Both the position numbers and the translations under genes were made by a program. A DNA stretch of 25,041 nt from Ovoidimarina sp050299695 (lineage in GTDB: Bacteria; Pseudomonadota; Alphaproteobacteria; Rhodobacterales; Rhodobacteraceae). The stretch covers positions 1 through 25,041 of the forward strand of contig JBNKWI010000048.1 of the NCBI GenBank assembly GCA_050299695.1. The letters run 5' to 3'. This document shows, piece by piece, positions 5,317 through 13,059 of this stretch; position 1 is the stretch's first letter; every line of letters starts with the position of its first letter. The notes beneath the pieces were generated by a model, which saw only the letters and a program-made list of their open reading frames with translations, was not told where the DNA came from and ran no database searches.

Positions 5317-7521
5317 TCAGTCGCGCGCGCGGGCCAGGACCGGCGCGTCGGAGGCGCCGGCCGAACCGCGGCCGGAGAGCGACGGGGTCTCCATGAAGAA
5401 CCTGTGGCAGGAGAACGGCGCCTCCTCTTCGTCGGGCGCGGGGCGGGTGAAGCCGCCATCGGGGGCGAGGATCCAGCTCGAGGCGGTGTCCTGGAGGTTC
5501 GCCGACATGATCTGGCCGACGATCTGGGTCTTCACCGTGTCGTTCTTGATCTCGATCAGCGTCTCGACCCTGCGGTTCAGGTTGCGGTCCATCCAGTCGG
5601 CCGAGGAGATGTAGACCCGACCGCTCTTGGACGGCAGGCCGTGGCCGCCGCCGAAACAGACGATGCGGGAATGTTCGAGGAAGCGGCCGACGATGGACTT
5701 GACCCGGATGTTCTCGGACAAGCCCTTGATTCCGGGCCGCAATCCGCAGATCCCCCGGATCACCAGGTTGATCTTCACGCCGGCCTGGCTGGCGAGGTAG
5801 AGCGCGTCGATCACGTCTTCCTCGATCAGCGAGTTCATCTTCGCCCAGATTTCGGCCGGGCGGCCCTGGAGCGCGTGCTCGGCCTCTTCGGCGATGCGTT
5901 CGAGGAGCGTCGATTTCAGCGTGAGGGGCGAGATCGAGAGGTTCTCGAGCCGCTCGGGCTGGGCGTAACCCGAGAGGTAGTTGAACACCCGCGTCGCGTC
6001 GCGGCCAAGCGCGGGATCGCAGGTGAAGAAGGAGAGGTCGGTGTAGATCTTCGCGGTGATCGGGTGGTAGTTGCCGGTCCCGTAATGGGTGTAGGTGACG
6101 AGCTCGCCGCCCTCGCGCCGCACCACCGTCGAGATCTTGGCGTGGGTCTTGTAGTTGATGAAGCCATAGACGACATGGGCGCCCGCGCGTTCCAGCCGGC
6201 GCGACTGGCGGATGTTGGCGGCCTCGTCGAACCGGGCCTTGAGCTCGACCAGGGCGGTCACCGACTTGCCGTCCTCGGCCGCCTCGCAGAGCGCCTCGAC
6301 GATGGGGCTGTCGCGCGAGGTGCGGTAGAGCGTCTGCTTGATCGCCACCACGTTCGGGTCGTTCGCCGCCTGCTTGAGGAAGCGGACCACCATGTCGAAG
6401 CTCTCGTAGGGGTGGTGCAGGAGCATGTCCTTCTGGCGGATCGCCGCGAACATGTTGCCTTCGTAATCCTGTACCCGTTCGGGCACGCGCGGCGTGAAGG
6501 AGGGCCACAGGAGGTCGGGCCGCTCGTCGAGCACCAGTTCCTTCAGGGCGTTCATGCCGATCAGCGAGTCGATCTCCATCACCTCGTGGTCCTCGACCTC
6601 GAGCTCCTGCTGGACGACGCGGCGGAGATCGTCGGGGGCGCCGGCGGAGATCTTCATCCGCACCACCTCGCCCCGGCGGCGGCGTTTCAGCGCCACCTCG
6701 AACTCGCGCACCAGGTCCTCGGCCTCGTCCTCCACTTCGAGGTCGCTGTCGCGCAGGACCCGGAACGCGCAGTCGCCCTTGAGCGTGTAGCCCGGGAACA
6801 GGACCGAGAGATGCAGGAGCAGGAGCTCCTCCAGCGGCAGGAAGCGCTGTTGGCCCTCGGGCGCGGGCAGCCGCACGAAGCGGTCGATCTGGTGCGGGAT
6901 CGGCAGGAGCGCCTGGAGCGCGCGCCCATCGGAATTCCGCTTGAGCTGGAGCGCGAGCGAGAAGCCGCCATTGGGGATGAAGGGGAAGGGGTGCGCCGGG
7001 TCGATGGCGAGTGGCGAGAGGATCGGGAAGACCTGCCGCAGGAAGGTGTCTTCGAGAAAGCCCTTGTCCTCCTGCGTCAGCCTGTGACGGTCGAGAAGGT
7101 GGATTCCGGCCTGGTCCATCTCCTCGGCGAGGGTCCGCCAGGTGCGGCTCTGCATGTCGACCAGCGCGCGGGCGTCCTTGTCGATCAGAACGAGCTGTTC
7201 GGCCGGGCTCTTGCCGTCGAGCCCGGGCGTGGTGTTGCCGGCATGGGCCAGTTCGCGCAGGCCGGCAACGCGGACGGTGTAGAACTCGTCCAGGTTGGTG
7301 GCCGAGATCGACAGGAAGCGCAGCCGTTCGAGCAGCGGGACCTTCGGGTTCGACGCCTCCTCGAGCACCCGCCAGTTGAAGGCGATCCAGCTGAGCTCGC
7401 GGTTGAAGAACCGCGCCGGCCCTTCGAGATCCTCGTCGGGCAGCGCGACCGGCGGCGGGAACGGCGCGTGCAGGAAGTCGGTGACGCGCGGGTTTTCGGG
7501 AATGTCTTGGCGTTTCAGCAT
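5317..7521 (-). CDS. ppk1: Polyphosphate kinase 1
   Basis: PPK1 polymerises the gamma-phosphate of ATP into polyphosphate, reversibly, as a membrane-associated oligomer. The 734-residue product has the family's normal length and domain order: an N-terminal helical domain with NRELSWIAFNWRVLEEA at about 40-56, a head domain, and two PLD-like catalytic domains. The catalytic regions are visible as LLHHPYESFD (about 367-376), LVELKARFDE (424-433), INYKTHAKIS (455-464, with the His matching the autophosphorylated E. coli His435), and YTHYGTGNYHPITAKIYTD (477-495). The start at ATG 7521 lies 10 bases after the hda stop, so the gene is read in one unit with hda. Its stop is 14 bases from the stop of the convergent F-box-like gene, with only a short CGCC/GGCG hairpin between them. 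Confidence 0.95.
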   Translation of the reverse strand: MLKRQDIPENPRVTDFLHAPFPPPVALPDEDLEGPARFFNRELSWIAFNWRVLEEASNPKVPLLERLRFLSISATNLDEFYTVRVAGLRELAHAGNTTPGLDGKSPAEQLVLIDKDARALVDMQSRTWRTLAEEMDQAGIHLLDRHRLTQEDKGFLEDTFLRQVFPILSPLAIDPAHPFPFIPNGGFSLALQLKRNSDGRALQALLPIPHQIDRFVRLPAPEGQQRFLPLEELLLLHLSVLFPGYTLKGDCAFRVLRDSDLEVEDEAEDLVREFEVALKRRRRGEVVRMKISAGAPDDLRRVVQQELEVEDHEVMEIDSLIGMNALKELVLDERPDLLWPSFTPRVPERVQDYEGNMFAAIRQKDMLLHHPYESFDMVVRFLKQAANDPNVVAIKQTLYRTSRDSPIVEALCEAAEDGKSVTALVELKARFDEAANIRQSRRLERAGAHVVYGFINYKTHAKISTVVRREGGELVTYTHYGTGNYHPITAKIYTDLSFFTCDPALGRDATRVFNYLSGYAQPERLENLSISPLTLKSTLLERIAEEAEHALQGRPAEIWAKMNSLIEEDVIDALYLASQAGVKINLVIRGICGLRPGIKGLSENIRVKSIVGRFLEHSRIVCFGGGHGLPSKSGRVYISSADWMDRNLNRRVETLIEIKNDTVKTQIVGQIMSANLQDTASSWILAPDGGFTRPAPDEEEAPFSCHRFFMETPSLSGRGSAGASDAPVLARARD

Positions 7522-7531
7522 GGCGTGCGCG

Positions 7532-8206
7532 TTATGCGCCTCCGGGCGCGGCCTTGTCCAGAACGGTCCGGGCGAGCGGTATGGTGACGGGCCGCTTTTC
7601 GGCGAGGGCGGCGGAATCGAGGGCGGCGACGATGCGCCGCGCGGCATCGAAGGAACGTTCGATCCGGGGTGTGAGATAGGCGATCACGTCCGCGGTGACG
7701 GCAAGCTGGCGGTCGTCGAAGAGCTTCACCAACACCGCCGAGAGGAGCGCGTCGTCGGGCGGGTCGAGCCGGGAGACGGGGAGCGCGCCGAGCCGGCTCG
7801 CGAGGTCGGGGAGCGTGGTGCCCCAATCGGCGGCGCGGCGGGTGGCGGTGAGGAGGAGCGCGGTGCCCTCGGCCTGGGCGAGGTTCAGAAGGTGAAAGAG
7901 CGCGTCCTCGTCGGTGCCCTCGTCGGCGTCCTCGAGCGCCAGGGCGGGCAGGGCGGCGAGCGTGGGCACGTCTTCGCGGGTCAGCGTCCGGCCGGCGAGG
8001 ATGCGTGCGCCGCTGAGCCCGGCCCAGACATGGGTCAGGTGGGTCTTGCCCGCGCCCTCGGGCCCGATCAGCAGGTGCCGCCGGTTCGGCCAGCCTTGCC
8101 AGGCGTCGATGGCGGCCAGCGCGGTCCGGTTCGCGGGCGAGACGAAGAACGCCTCGCGCCCGAGCGCCGGGCGGACCGGCAGATCGAAGGCAAGCTGGCG
8201 GGCCAT
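7532..8206 (-). CDS. hda: DnaA-related regulatory inactivator Hda-like protein
   Basis: Hda-type proteins are short AAA+ relatives of DnaA that act with the sliding clamp to promote ATP hydrolysis by DnaA and so limit re-initiation of replication. The 224-residue product starts MARQLAFDLP, a short N-terminal clamp-binding-type peptide (QLAFDLP). A Walker A motif GPEGAGKTH (48-56) follows, then the strand LPALALEDAD in the Walker B position, a sensor-1-like LLLTATRR segment, and an arginine-finger/lid region typical of the family. It lacks the DNA-binding domain IV of DnaA. The start ATG lies two bases after the stop of the AI-2E transporter gene, and ppk1 starts 10 bases downstream, so the three genes appear co-transcribed. 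Confidence 0.9.
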   Translation of the reverse strand: MARQLAFDLPVRPALGREAFFVSPANRTALAAIDAWQGWPNRRHLLIGPEGAGKTHLTHVWAGLSGARILAGRTLTREDVPTLAALPALALEDADEGTDEDALFHLLNLAQAEGTALLLTATRRAADWGTTLPDLASRLGALPVSRLDPPDDALLSAVLVKLFDDRQLAVTADVIAYLTPRIERSFDAARRIVAALDSAALAEKRPVTIPLARTVLDKAAPGGA

Positions 8207-8208
8207 TT

Positions 8209-9279
8209 CTAGTCGCCGTCGTCCGGGGTCTCGAAGCCGAGATAGAGCCGACTCTCCTGGTAGCGCGCGATGGCGAACCGGGCGATCACGCCGAGCGCGG
8301 CCGAGACCGGCACCGCGACCAGCATGCCGACGAAGCCGAACACCGCGCCGAAGACCGAGAGCGCGAGGATCAGCCAGACCGGGTGCAGCCCGACCGACTC
8401 GCCGACGAGCTTGGGCGTGAGGATGTTCCCCTCGAAGAACTGGCCCACCGCGAAGATCGCCGCGACAAGGCCGATCGACCACCATTCGCCCCAGAACTGG
8501 AACAGCGCGAGGCCGATGGCGAGCGCGCCGCCCACGAGCGCGCCGACATAGGGGATGAACGTGATGAGACCCGCCAAGGCCCCGACAACCAAGCCGAAAT
8601 TCAGGCCGGCGAGCATCAGGGCGACGGCGTAATAGGTGCCGAGGACGAGGCAGACCGTGCCCTGGCCGCGGATGAAGGAGGCGAGGGTGGCGTCGATTTC
8701 GCGGGCGAGGCGGCGGATCACCGGGGCGTGGTCGCGCGGCAGGAGGCTGTCGATCCGGGCCACCAGATTGTCCCAGTCGAGGAGGAGGTAGAAGGTGATG
8801 ACCGGGACCAGCACCACGAGAAGCGCCATGTTGATGAGCGTGAGCGCCGAGGTCAGGACCTGGTTCAAGACCTCGCCGCCCTTGGCGCGCAGGGTCTCGA
8901 TCAGCCCCGAGATGCTCTGCCGCATCGTCGAGCCCTCGTCGAGCAGGTCCGGAAATTTCTGGGACAGGAAGTCTCGCAGGTTTTCAAAGAGTTGCGGCGC
9001 GAATTTGACGAACTCCTCGGTCTGGCGGATCAGCGTCGGGATCACCAGGAGTGCCATCACCACGAAGATCAGGAGCGCGAGGAATGTGATCGAGATCGTC
9101 GCCCAGATCCGGCTGAATCCCCAGGCCTCGAACCGGTCGGCCACCGGGTCGAGGAAATAGGCGATGGCGGCGCCGAGCACGAAGGGCAGGAGCACGTCGC
9201 CCAGCACCCAGAGCACCCAGAGGAACACCGCCGCGGCGATGCTCCAATAGGTCAGCTGCTGTCGGACTGGGAGGGCCAT
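8209..9279 (-). CDS. AI-2E family transporter (PerM/YdiK/TqsA-type membrane protein)
   Basis: The 356-residue product is an integral inner-membrane protein with about eight hydrophobic segments: two near residues 10-45, one at about 60-80, and a cluster from about 150 to the C-terminus. These include the family-typical long central hydrophilic stretch (about 85-145) and the C-terminal GLHPVWLILALSVFGAVFGFVG run. The family is named after E. coli TqsA, proposed to export autoinducer-2. Other members are Na+/H+ or substrate-unknown exporters, so the substrate here cannot be assigned. The start is placed at ATG 9279, with a modest AAAGGCAG ribosome-binding site, because upstream in-frame sequence has no membrane-protein character. 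It is the first gene of the AI-2E / hda / ppk1 unit. Confidence 0.9.
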   Translation of the reverse strand: MALPVRQQLTYWSIAAAVFLWVLWVLGDVLLPFVLGAAIAYFLDPVADRFEAWGFSRIWATISITFLALLIFVVMALLVIPTLIRQTEEFVKFAPQLFENLRDFLSQKFPDLLDEGSTMRQSISGLIETLRAKGGEVLNQVLTSALTLINMALLVVLVPVITFYLLLDWDNLVARIDSLLPRDHAPVIRRLAREIDATLASFIRGQGTVCLVLGTYYAVALMLAGLNFGLVVGALAGLITFIPYVGALVGGALAIGLALFQFWGEWWSIGLVAAIFAVGQFFEGNILTPKLVGESVGLHPVWLILALSVFGAVFGFVGMLVAVPVSAALGVIARFAIARYQESRLYLGFETPDDGD

Positions 9280-9343
9280 GCTCTGCCTTTTGCGGGTCCT
9301 CCCAGTCTTGGAGGATCGGCCCCCGGAGGGCAAGGCGGGTATG

Positions 9344-9380
9344 CACAACCCGTACACAACCTGTACACAACCCGTACACC
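9344..9380. repeat. Three tandem 11-bp repeats, iteron-like
   Basis: Units CACAACCCGTA (9344-9354), CACAACCTGTA (9355-9365) and CACAACCCGTA (9366-9376) follow one another without spacers and end with a partial CACC. The 11-base period places each copy on nearly the same face of the helix. The block lies in the shared upstream region of the AI-2E gene (minus, start 9279) and the pentapeptide membrane protein gene (plus, start 9445). A cooperative operator is the simplest reading. Confidence 0.75.
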
Positions 9381-9444
9381 GGCGGAGCGCCATTTTGCTC
9401 CGGGTGCCTATTTGGGGGACGCCGAAACGGGGAGGGGGATTTCG

Positions 9445-11046
9445 ATGACGAGTGGATCGGATGAGACGGGCGAGGAGCCGTGGGAGATCGTTCGGGAATA
9501 CGACCGCGACGACGGCGAACATATCTGGGTACGACGGGATGGCGTCGAACTCACCGACATGTGGAAGAACCGGTGGTATGTGCTGGCGACGCTCCACGGG
9601 GAGCAGATTGGAGACAGTATCGACGAGGAACTCGCCGCGAAGAACCGGCGGGCGTGGAACCTCTGGGCCTGTCAGGGACTCTCGGCTGAGCAGCGTGCGG
9701 CGCTGGCGGAGAAGACTGGGCTCAGCGAGGACGAGTTGGGTGGGGCGTGGGAGGTGGAGCGGGACGAGCTCAAGATTCTGTTTCAGCGCAGAAACCCTGC
9801 CGCCCAACTGCCCGAACCGAACGAGACCGTTGATCTGTCAGCCAGCTACTTCCCTGAGGACGCCAAGCTGGTTTGCTTTGGGTATTTGATGCCGGCGGCG
9901 GTCCAGTTCCAGTTCGCAAGCTTTGGTGGGTATGTCGATTTCGCGAACTCAACTTTCTGCGGGAAAACCTCATTTTCCTCCACTGTCTTCCACGGTGTAG
10001 CTGGGTTCGGTTCGACGAAATTCGAGGCAATCGCGAACTACGACTCCGCAACTTTTCTAATGGAAGCCGACTTTGGTGATGCCAGATTCGGGAAACGCGC
10101 CAATTTCCAGTCCGTGGTGTTTGAGCAGCTGGATGGTGCTTCGGCGGAATTTCGTGGACCAGCGGATTTCAGGAACGCACGCTTTGGGAAAACGGTCGAC
10201 TTCACCGATGCCAAGTTTCTTGATGTGTCCAATGGGAAGCGCGGCAAGTACAACTTCAATATTGAAACTGGTGATGCCTCCTTCGAAGGAGCGGTCTTCT
10301 TCGGGAAGACCATCTTCCACCAGGCGAGGTTCGCTGGAAGCGCTAATTTCGGACACGTGGCTTTTCACGATGAGGTCTACTTCAGACCGTCGAAGTTTGA
10401 GGGACCGGCCAACTTCAGGTCCTGCAAGTTTGGAGGCGTTTCGGATTTCCGTGAGGTAGAGTTTTCAGCGTGGGCGCCGAGCTTTCACGCGAGCACGTTC
10501 TATCAGGATATGAGGTTCTCAACCGACATGAGGGACGAGTTGCTGTGGCCCACGCCCACGCCGAACACTGCCGAAGACGATAGGTCGGCCTATGCGCGGC
10601 TCCGGCAATTCATGAATGAAGCGCATAACCCTGACAATGAACACTTCTTCCTGCGCCGGGAAATGCAGTGCAAGGCACTGCTGGAGCCATTTTGGGAACA
10701 AGTCTGGATAGCCCTGTATCGTCGGGCAGCGAACTACGGCCACAGCATCTGGCGGCCTTTCTTCGCGCTGGGAGTGCTCGTGACCGCCGGATGGCTTGTC
10801 CTCAACGCATATTTCGCGTGGCGCAACATCATTTGGGGCGACGACAAGACAGGTTGGGAGGCGCTGGGTCTGAGCTTTTCGAACACGTTCGGGTTTCTTG
10901 GGTTCAACCGGCTCTATTTCGGGACTGAGTACTGGGAGGACTTTCACCCCTTCCTCAAATTCATGGGCGCGGTGCAGACGATCCTCGGCGTCATCTTCCT
11001 CTTCTTCCTCGGTCTCGGGCTCAGGAACCGGTTTCGGCTGAAATGA
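9445..11046 (+). CDS. Membrane protein with pentapeptide-like repeats and a two-helix channel-like C-terminus
   Basis: The 533-residue product starts at ATG 9445 behind a GGGAGGGGG ribosome-binding site. Three parts are visible. Residues 1-120 are an acidic, Trp-rich region with no recognised fold. Residues about 155-355 carry repeated AxFxxxxF units (for example VDFANSTF, ADFGDARF, ADFRNARF, VDFTDAKF, ANFRSCKF), which form a right-handed quadrilateral beta-helix in pentapeptide proteins. Two hydrophobic helices follow at about 434-459 and 503-528, with a pore-loop-like segment (LSFSNTFGFLGFNRLYFG, about 475-493) between them. This resembles Ion_trans_2-type channels, but the K+ selectivity signature TVGYG is absent. 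The gene uses more A/T-ending codons than its neighbours, suggesting foreign origin. The function is unknown; a membrane-tethered sensor or a divergent channel are guesses. Confidence 0.85.
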   Translation: MTSGSDETGEEPWEIVREYDRDDGEHIWVRRDGVELTDMWKNRWYVLATLHGEQIGDSIDEELAAKNRRAWNLWACQGLSAEQRAALAEKTGLSEDELGGAWEVERDELKILFQRRNPAAQLPEPNETVDLSASYFPEDAKLVCFGYLMPAAVQFQFASFGGYVDFANSTFCGKTSFSSTVFHGVAGFGSTKFEAIANYDSATFLMEADFGDARFGKRANFQSVVFEQLDGASAEFRGPADFRNARFGKTVDFTDAKFLDVSNGKRGKYNFNIETGDASFEGAVFFGKTIFHQARFAGSANFGHVAFHDEVYFRPSKFEGPANFRSCKFGGVSDFREVEFSAWAPSFHASTFYQDMRFSTDMRDELLWPTPTPNTAEDDRSAYARLRQFMNEAHNPDNEHFFLRREMQCKALLEPFWEQVWIALYRRAANYGHSIWRPFFALGVLVTAGWLVLNAYFAWRNIIWGDDKTGWEALGLSFSNTFGFLGFNRLYFGTEYWEDFHPFLKFMGAVQTILGVIFLFFLGLGLRNRFRLK

Positions 11047-11183
11047 GGCGGTCGGGCTCGCGGGGCCGCGTTGCCGGGTGGGGCTTGCGCCGCGTCTTTC
11101 GCCGAATGTGAACCGGATCACGGACGGCAGGACCGCGAATCGCTAGGGTGCCGGCATTCGACAACGACATATAGGGAGGCCCC

Positions 11184-11435
11184 ATGGCCCATATCGCCAC
11201 GTTCAAAGTTCTCGTTCCCGCCCAGAATGTCGGGATGCTCGTCGACGGCTCGCCGACGCCCGATCCGCAGCCGGTCTATATCGGCAACGCCTCCGACATC
11301 CCGCAGAAAGGCGCGCGGCAGATCGGGCAGGCGATCGTCTATGGCGGCGTCGAGGCCGGCGGCGCGGTGCGCGGCTGCACCTATATGACCCCGCATTTCC
11401 AGGTTCCGGGCTTCGGCGAGATCACCTACCGCTGA
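11184..11435 (+). CDS. Conserved-looking small protein of unknown function, 83 residues
   Basis: A frame from ATG 11184 to TGA 11435 has a GGGAGGC ribosome-binding site 5 to 10 bases upstream and a GCTAGGGT -10-like element at 11142-11149. The product, MAHIATFKVLVPAQNVGMLV..., is short, neutral and soluble-looking, without a signal peptide or membrane helix. Its single Cys lies in GAVRGCTYMTPHF. The composition (alternating hydrophobics, many Gly and Pro) fits a small beta-rich domain. I do not recognise the family. It lies in the same direction as the pentapeptide membrane protein gene, 137 bases downstream, and probably has its own promoter. Confidence 0.75.
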   Translation: MAHIATFKVLVPAQNVGMLVDGSPTPDPQPVYIGNASDIPQKGARQIGQAIVYGGVEAGGAVRGCTYMTPHFQVPGFGEITYR

Positions 11436-11485
11436 GCCTCCGGGCGGCGCACCGCCCGCCATTCATCACCCGTCGAGCAGCAACC

Positions 11486-11520
11486 GGCCGCGCCCGTCCC
11501 GAGGGATGGACGCGGCCTTT
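11486..11520 (+). terminator. Probable intrinsic terminator after the 83-residue gene
   Basis: An outer stem GGCCG (11486-11490) with CGGCC (11513-11517) encloses an inner stem CGTCC/GGACG and ends in TTT. A second hairpin, GGGCGG/CCGCCC, lies nearer the stop at about 11442-11458. The short T run makes this moderate only. Confidence 0.5.
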
Positions 11521-11542
11521 CCGCTGAGCTACTGCCCGCGCC

Positions 11543-12907
11543 ATGGAGACAGGTGCGGACATTCGGCCTGCGCCCCGGAGAGGGGGGCAGGCGCGCGCGC
11601 TTCTGGCGCTGGGCCTGCCGCTGATCGGCAGCAATCTGGCGCAGATCGCGATCCACATCACCGACACGGTGATGGTGGGCTGGTACGACGTGACCGCGCT
11701 GGCCGGGATGACGGTGGCCGGATCCCTGTTCTTCGTGCTCTTCCTGTTGGGCTCGGGCTTCGCCTGGGCTGTGATGCCGCTCGCCGCCGCTGCGGCCGGG
11801 ACGGCGGACGATGCGCAGGTGCGGCGGGTGACGCGGATGGGGATCTGGCTGTCGCTGGGCTTCGCGGTCCTGGCGACGCCGCCGCTGATCCGGTCGGAGT
11901 CCCTGCTTCTGGCGCTCGGGCAGGAGCCGGAGGTGGCGCGGCAGGGCGCGCTCTATCTCGGTATCGCGGGGTTCGGGATGGCGCCGGCGCTCTTCATCAC
12001 GGCGCTGAGGAGCTATCTGACCGCGCTCGAGCGGGCGCGGATCGTGATGATCGTGACGCTCGGGAGCGCGGGTTTGAACGCGGTGCTGAACTATGCGCTG
12101 ATCTTCGGGCACTGGGGCGCGCCGGAGATGGGGGTGCGGGGCGCGGCGATCGCGTCGCTCACGCTGCATCTGGCGGGGGCGCTGTGGCTGGCGCTCCATG
12201 CCGCCTGGCGGACGCCCGAATACCAGCTCTTTCGCAATCCGCACCGGCCCGACGCGGAGGCGCTCCGGCGGGTGTTCCGGCTCGGCGTGCCGATCGGGCT
12301 CACGAGCCTCGCCGAGGTCGGGCTGTTCGCGGCGGCCTCGATCATGATGGGCTGGGTCGGGACGGTGCCGCTCGCGGCGCACGGCATCGCGCTCGAGATC
12401 GCCTCGGTGACCTTCATGGTGCATCTGGGGCTGAGCCAGGCGGTCACGGTGCGGACCGGGCAGGCCCATGGGCGCGGCGATTTCGACGAGCTCCGGCAGG
12501 TGGCGGCGACGGCGCTGGTGCTGTCGATGGCGGCGGCGCTCGCGACGGTGGTCCTGTTCCTGGCGGTGCCGGATCTGATGCTGGGGCTCTTCCTGGCGCC
12601 GGACGATCCGGCGCGCCCGGCGATCCTCGCCATCGGCGCGGGATTGCTTGCGGTGGCGGCGGTGTTCCAGGTGATGGATGCGACCCAGGTGATGACGCTC
12701 GGGATGCTGCGCGGGGTGCAGGACACGCGCGTGCCGATGCTGATCGCGGCGCTGTCCTATTGGCTCATCGGCGTGCCGGCGAGCTATGCCTTGGGCTTCT
12801 GGGCCGGTCTCGGTGGGACCGGGATCTGGTGGGGGCTGGTGATCGGGCTCGCGCTGGCGGCGGCGCTGCTTTCGGCGCGGTTCTGGGGGGCGGCGGCGGG
12901 GCGGTGA
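11543..12907 (+). CDS. MATE family efflux transporter (NorM-like)
   Basis: The 454-residue product is an inner-membrane protein with about twelve hydrophobic segments in two similar halves, as expected for MATE antiporters, which export cationic drugs and metabolites using Na+ or H+ gradients. The N-terminal half has the family-typical LGLPLIGSNLAQIAIHITDT (about 22-41) and the MVGWYDVTALAGMTVAG run. The second half begins at about 250 with VFRLGVPIGLTSLAEVGLF. Length is normal for NorM/DinF types. The start at ATG 11543 lacks a clear Shine-Dalgarno; upstream in-frame starts give no family-like sequence. Substrate and coupling ion are not predictable. It ends 152 bases from the stop of the convergent ptsP gene. 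Confidence 0.93.
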   Translation: METGADIRPAPRRGGQARALLALGLPLIGSNLAQIAIHITDTVMVGWYDVTALAGMTVAGSLFFVLFLLGSGFAWAVMPLAAAAAGTADDAQVRRVTRMGIWLSLGFAVLATPPLIRSESLLLALGQEPEVARQGALYLGIAGFGMAPALFITALRSYLTALERARIVMIVTLGSAGLNAVLNYALIFGHWGAPEMGVRGAAIASLTLHLAGALWLALHAAWRTPEYQLFRNPHRPDAEALRRVFRLGVPIGLTSLAEVGLFAAASIMMGWVGTVPLAAHGIALEIASVTFMVHLGLSQAVTVRTGQAHGRGDFDELRQVAATALVLSMAAALATVVLFLAVPDLMLGLFLAPDDPARPAILAIGAGLLAVAAVFQVMDATQVMTLGMLRGVQDTRVPMLIAALSYWLIGVPASYALGFWAGLGGTGIWWGLVIGLALAAALLSARFWGAAAGR

Positions 12908-13059
12908 GGCTGGGCGGAACGCTTTAGCCGACCGTTCCAGCTACGCGCTCGCCCTGCGCCTTCGGCGCTGTTCGGGGCGGAGGCATTGTACTCCGCTGCA
13001 AGGTCGCCGCGCCTTCGGGCGGAAGCGACGCTGGTGGCACGATGCGGGCGGCGCAATCC

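Noticed and set aside
5203..7587. A 794-codon plus-strand open frame opposite ppk1
   Set aside because: Same reason: ppk1 on the other strand explains the codon bias, and the product shows no domain.
9344..9380. CRISPR array or plasmid-type replication origin
   Set aside because: Repeats are only 11 bases with no spacers, and no cas or rep gene is present.
8383..9444. Upstream extension of the pentapeptide membrane protein frame
   Set aside because: The extension is antisense to the AI-2E transporter gene. The strong ribosome-binding site and change of composition at 9445 mark the true start.
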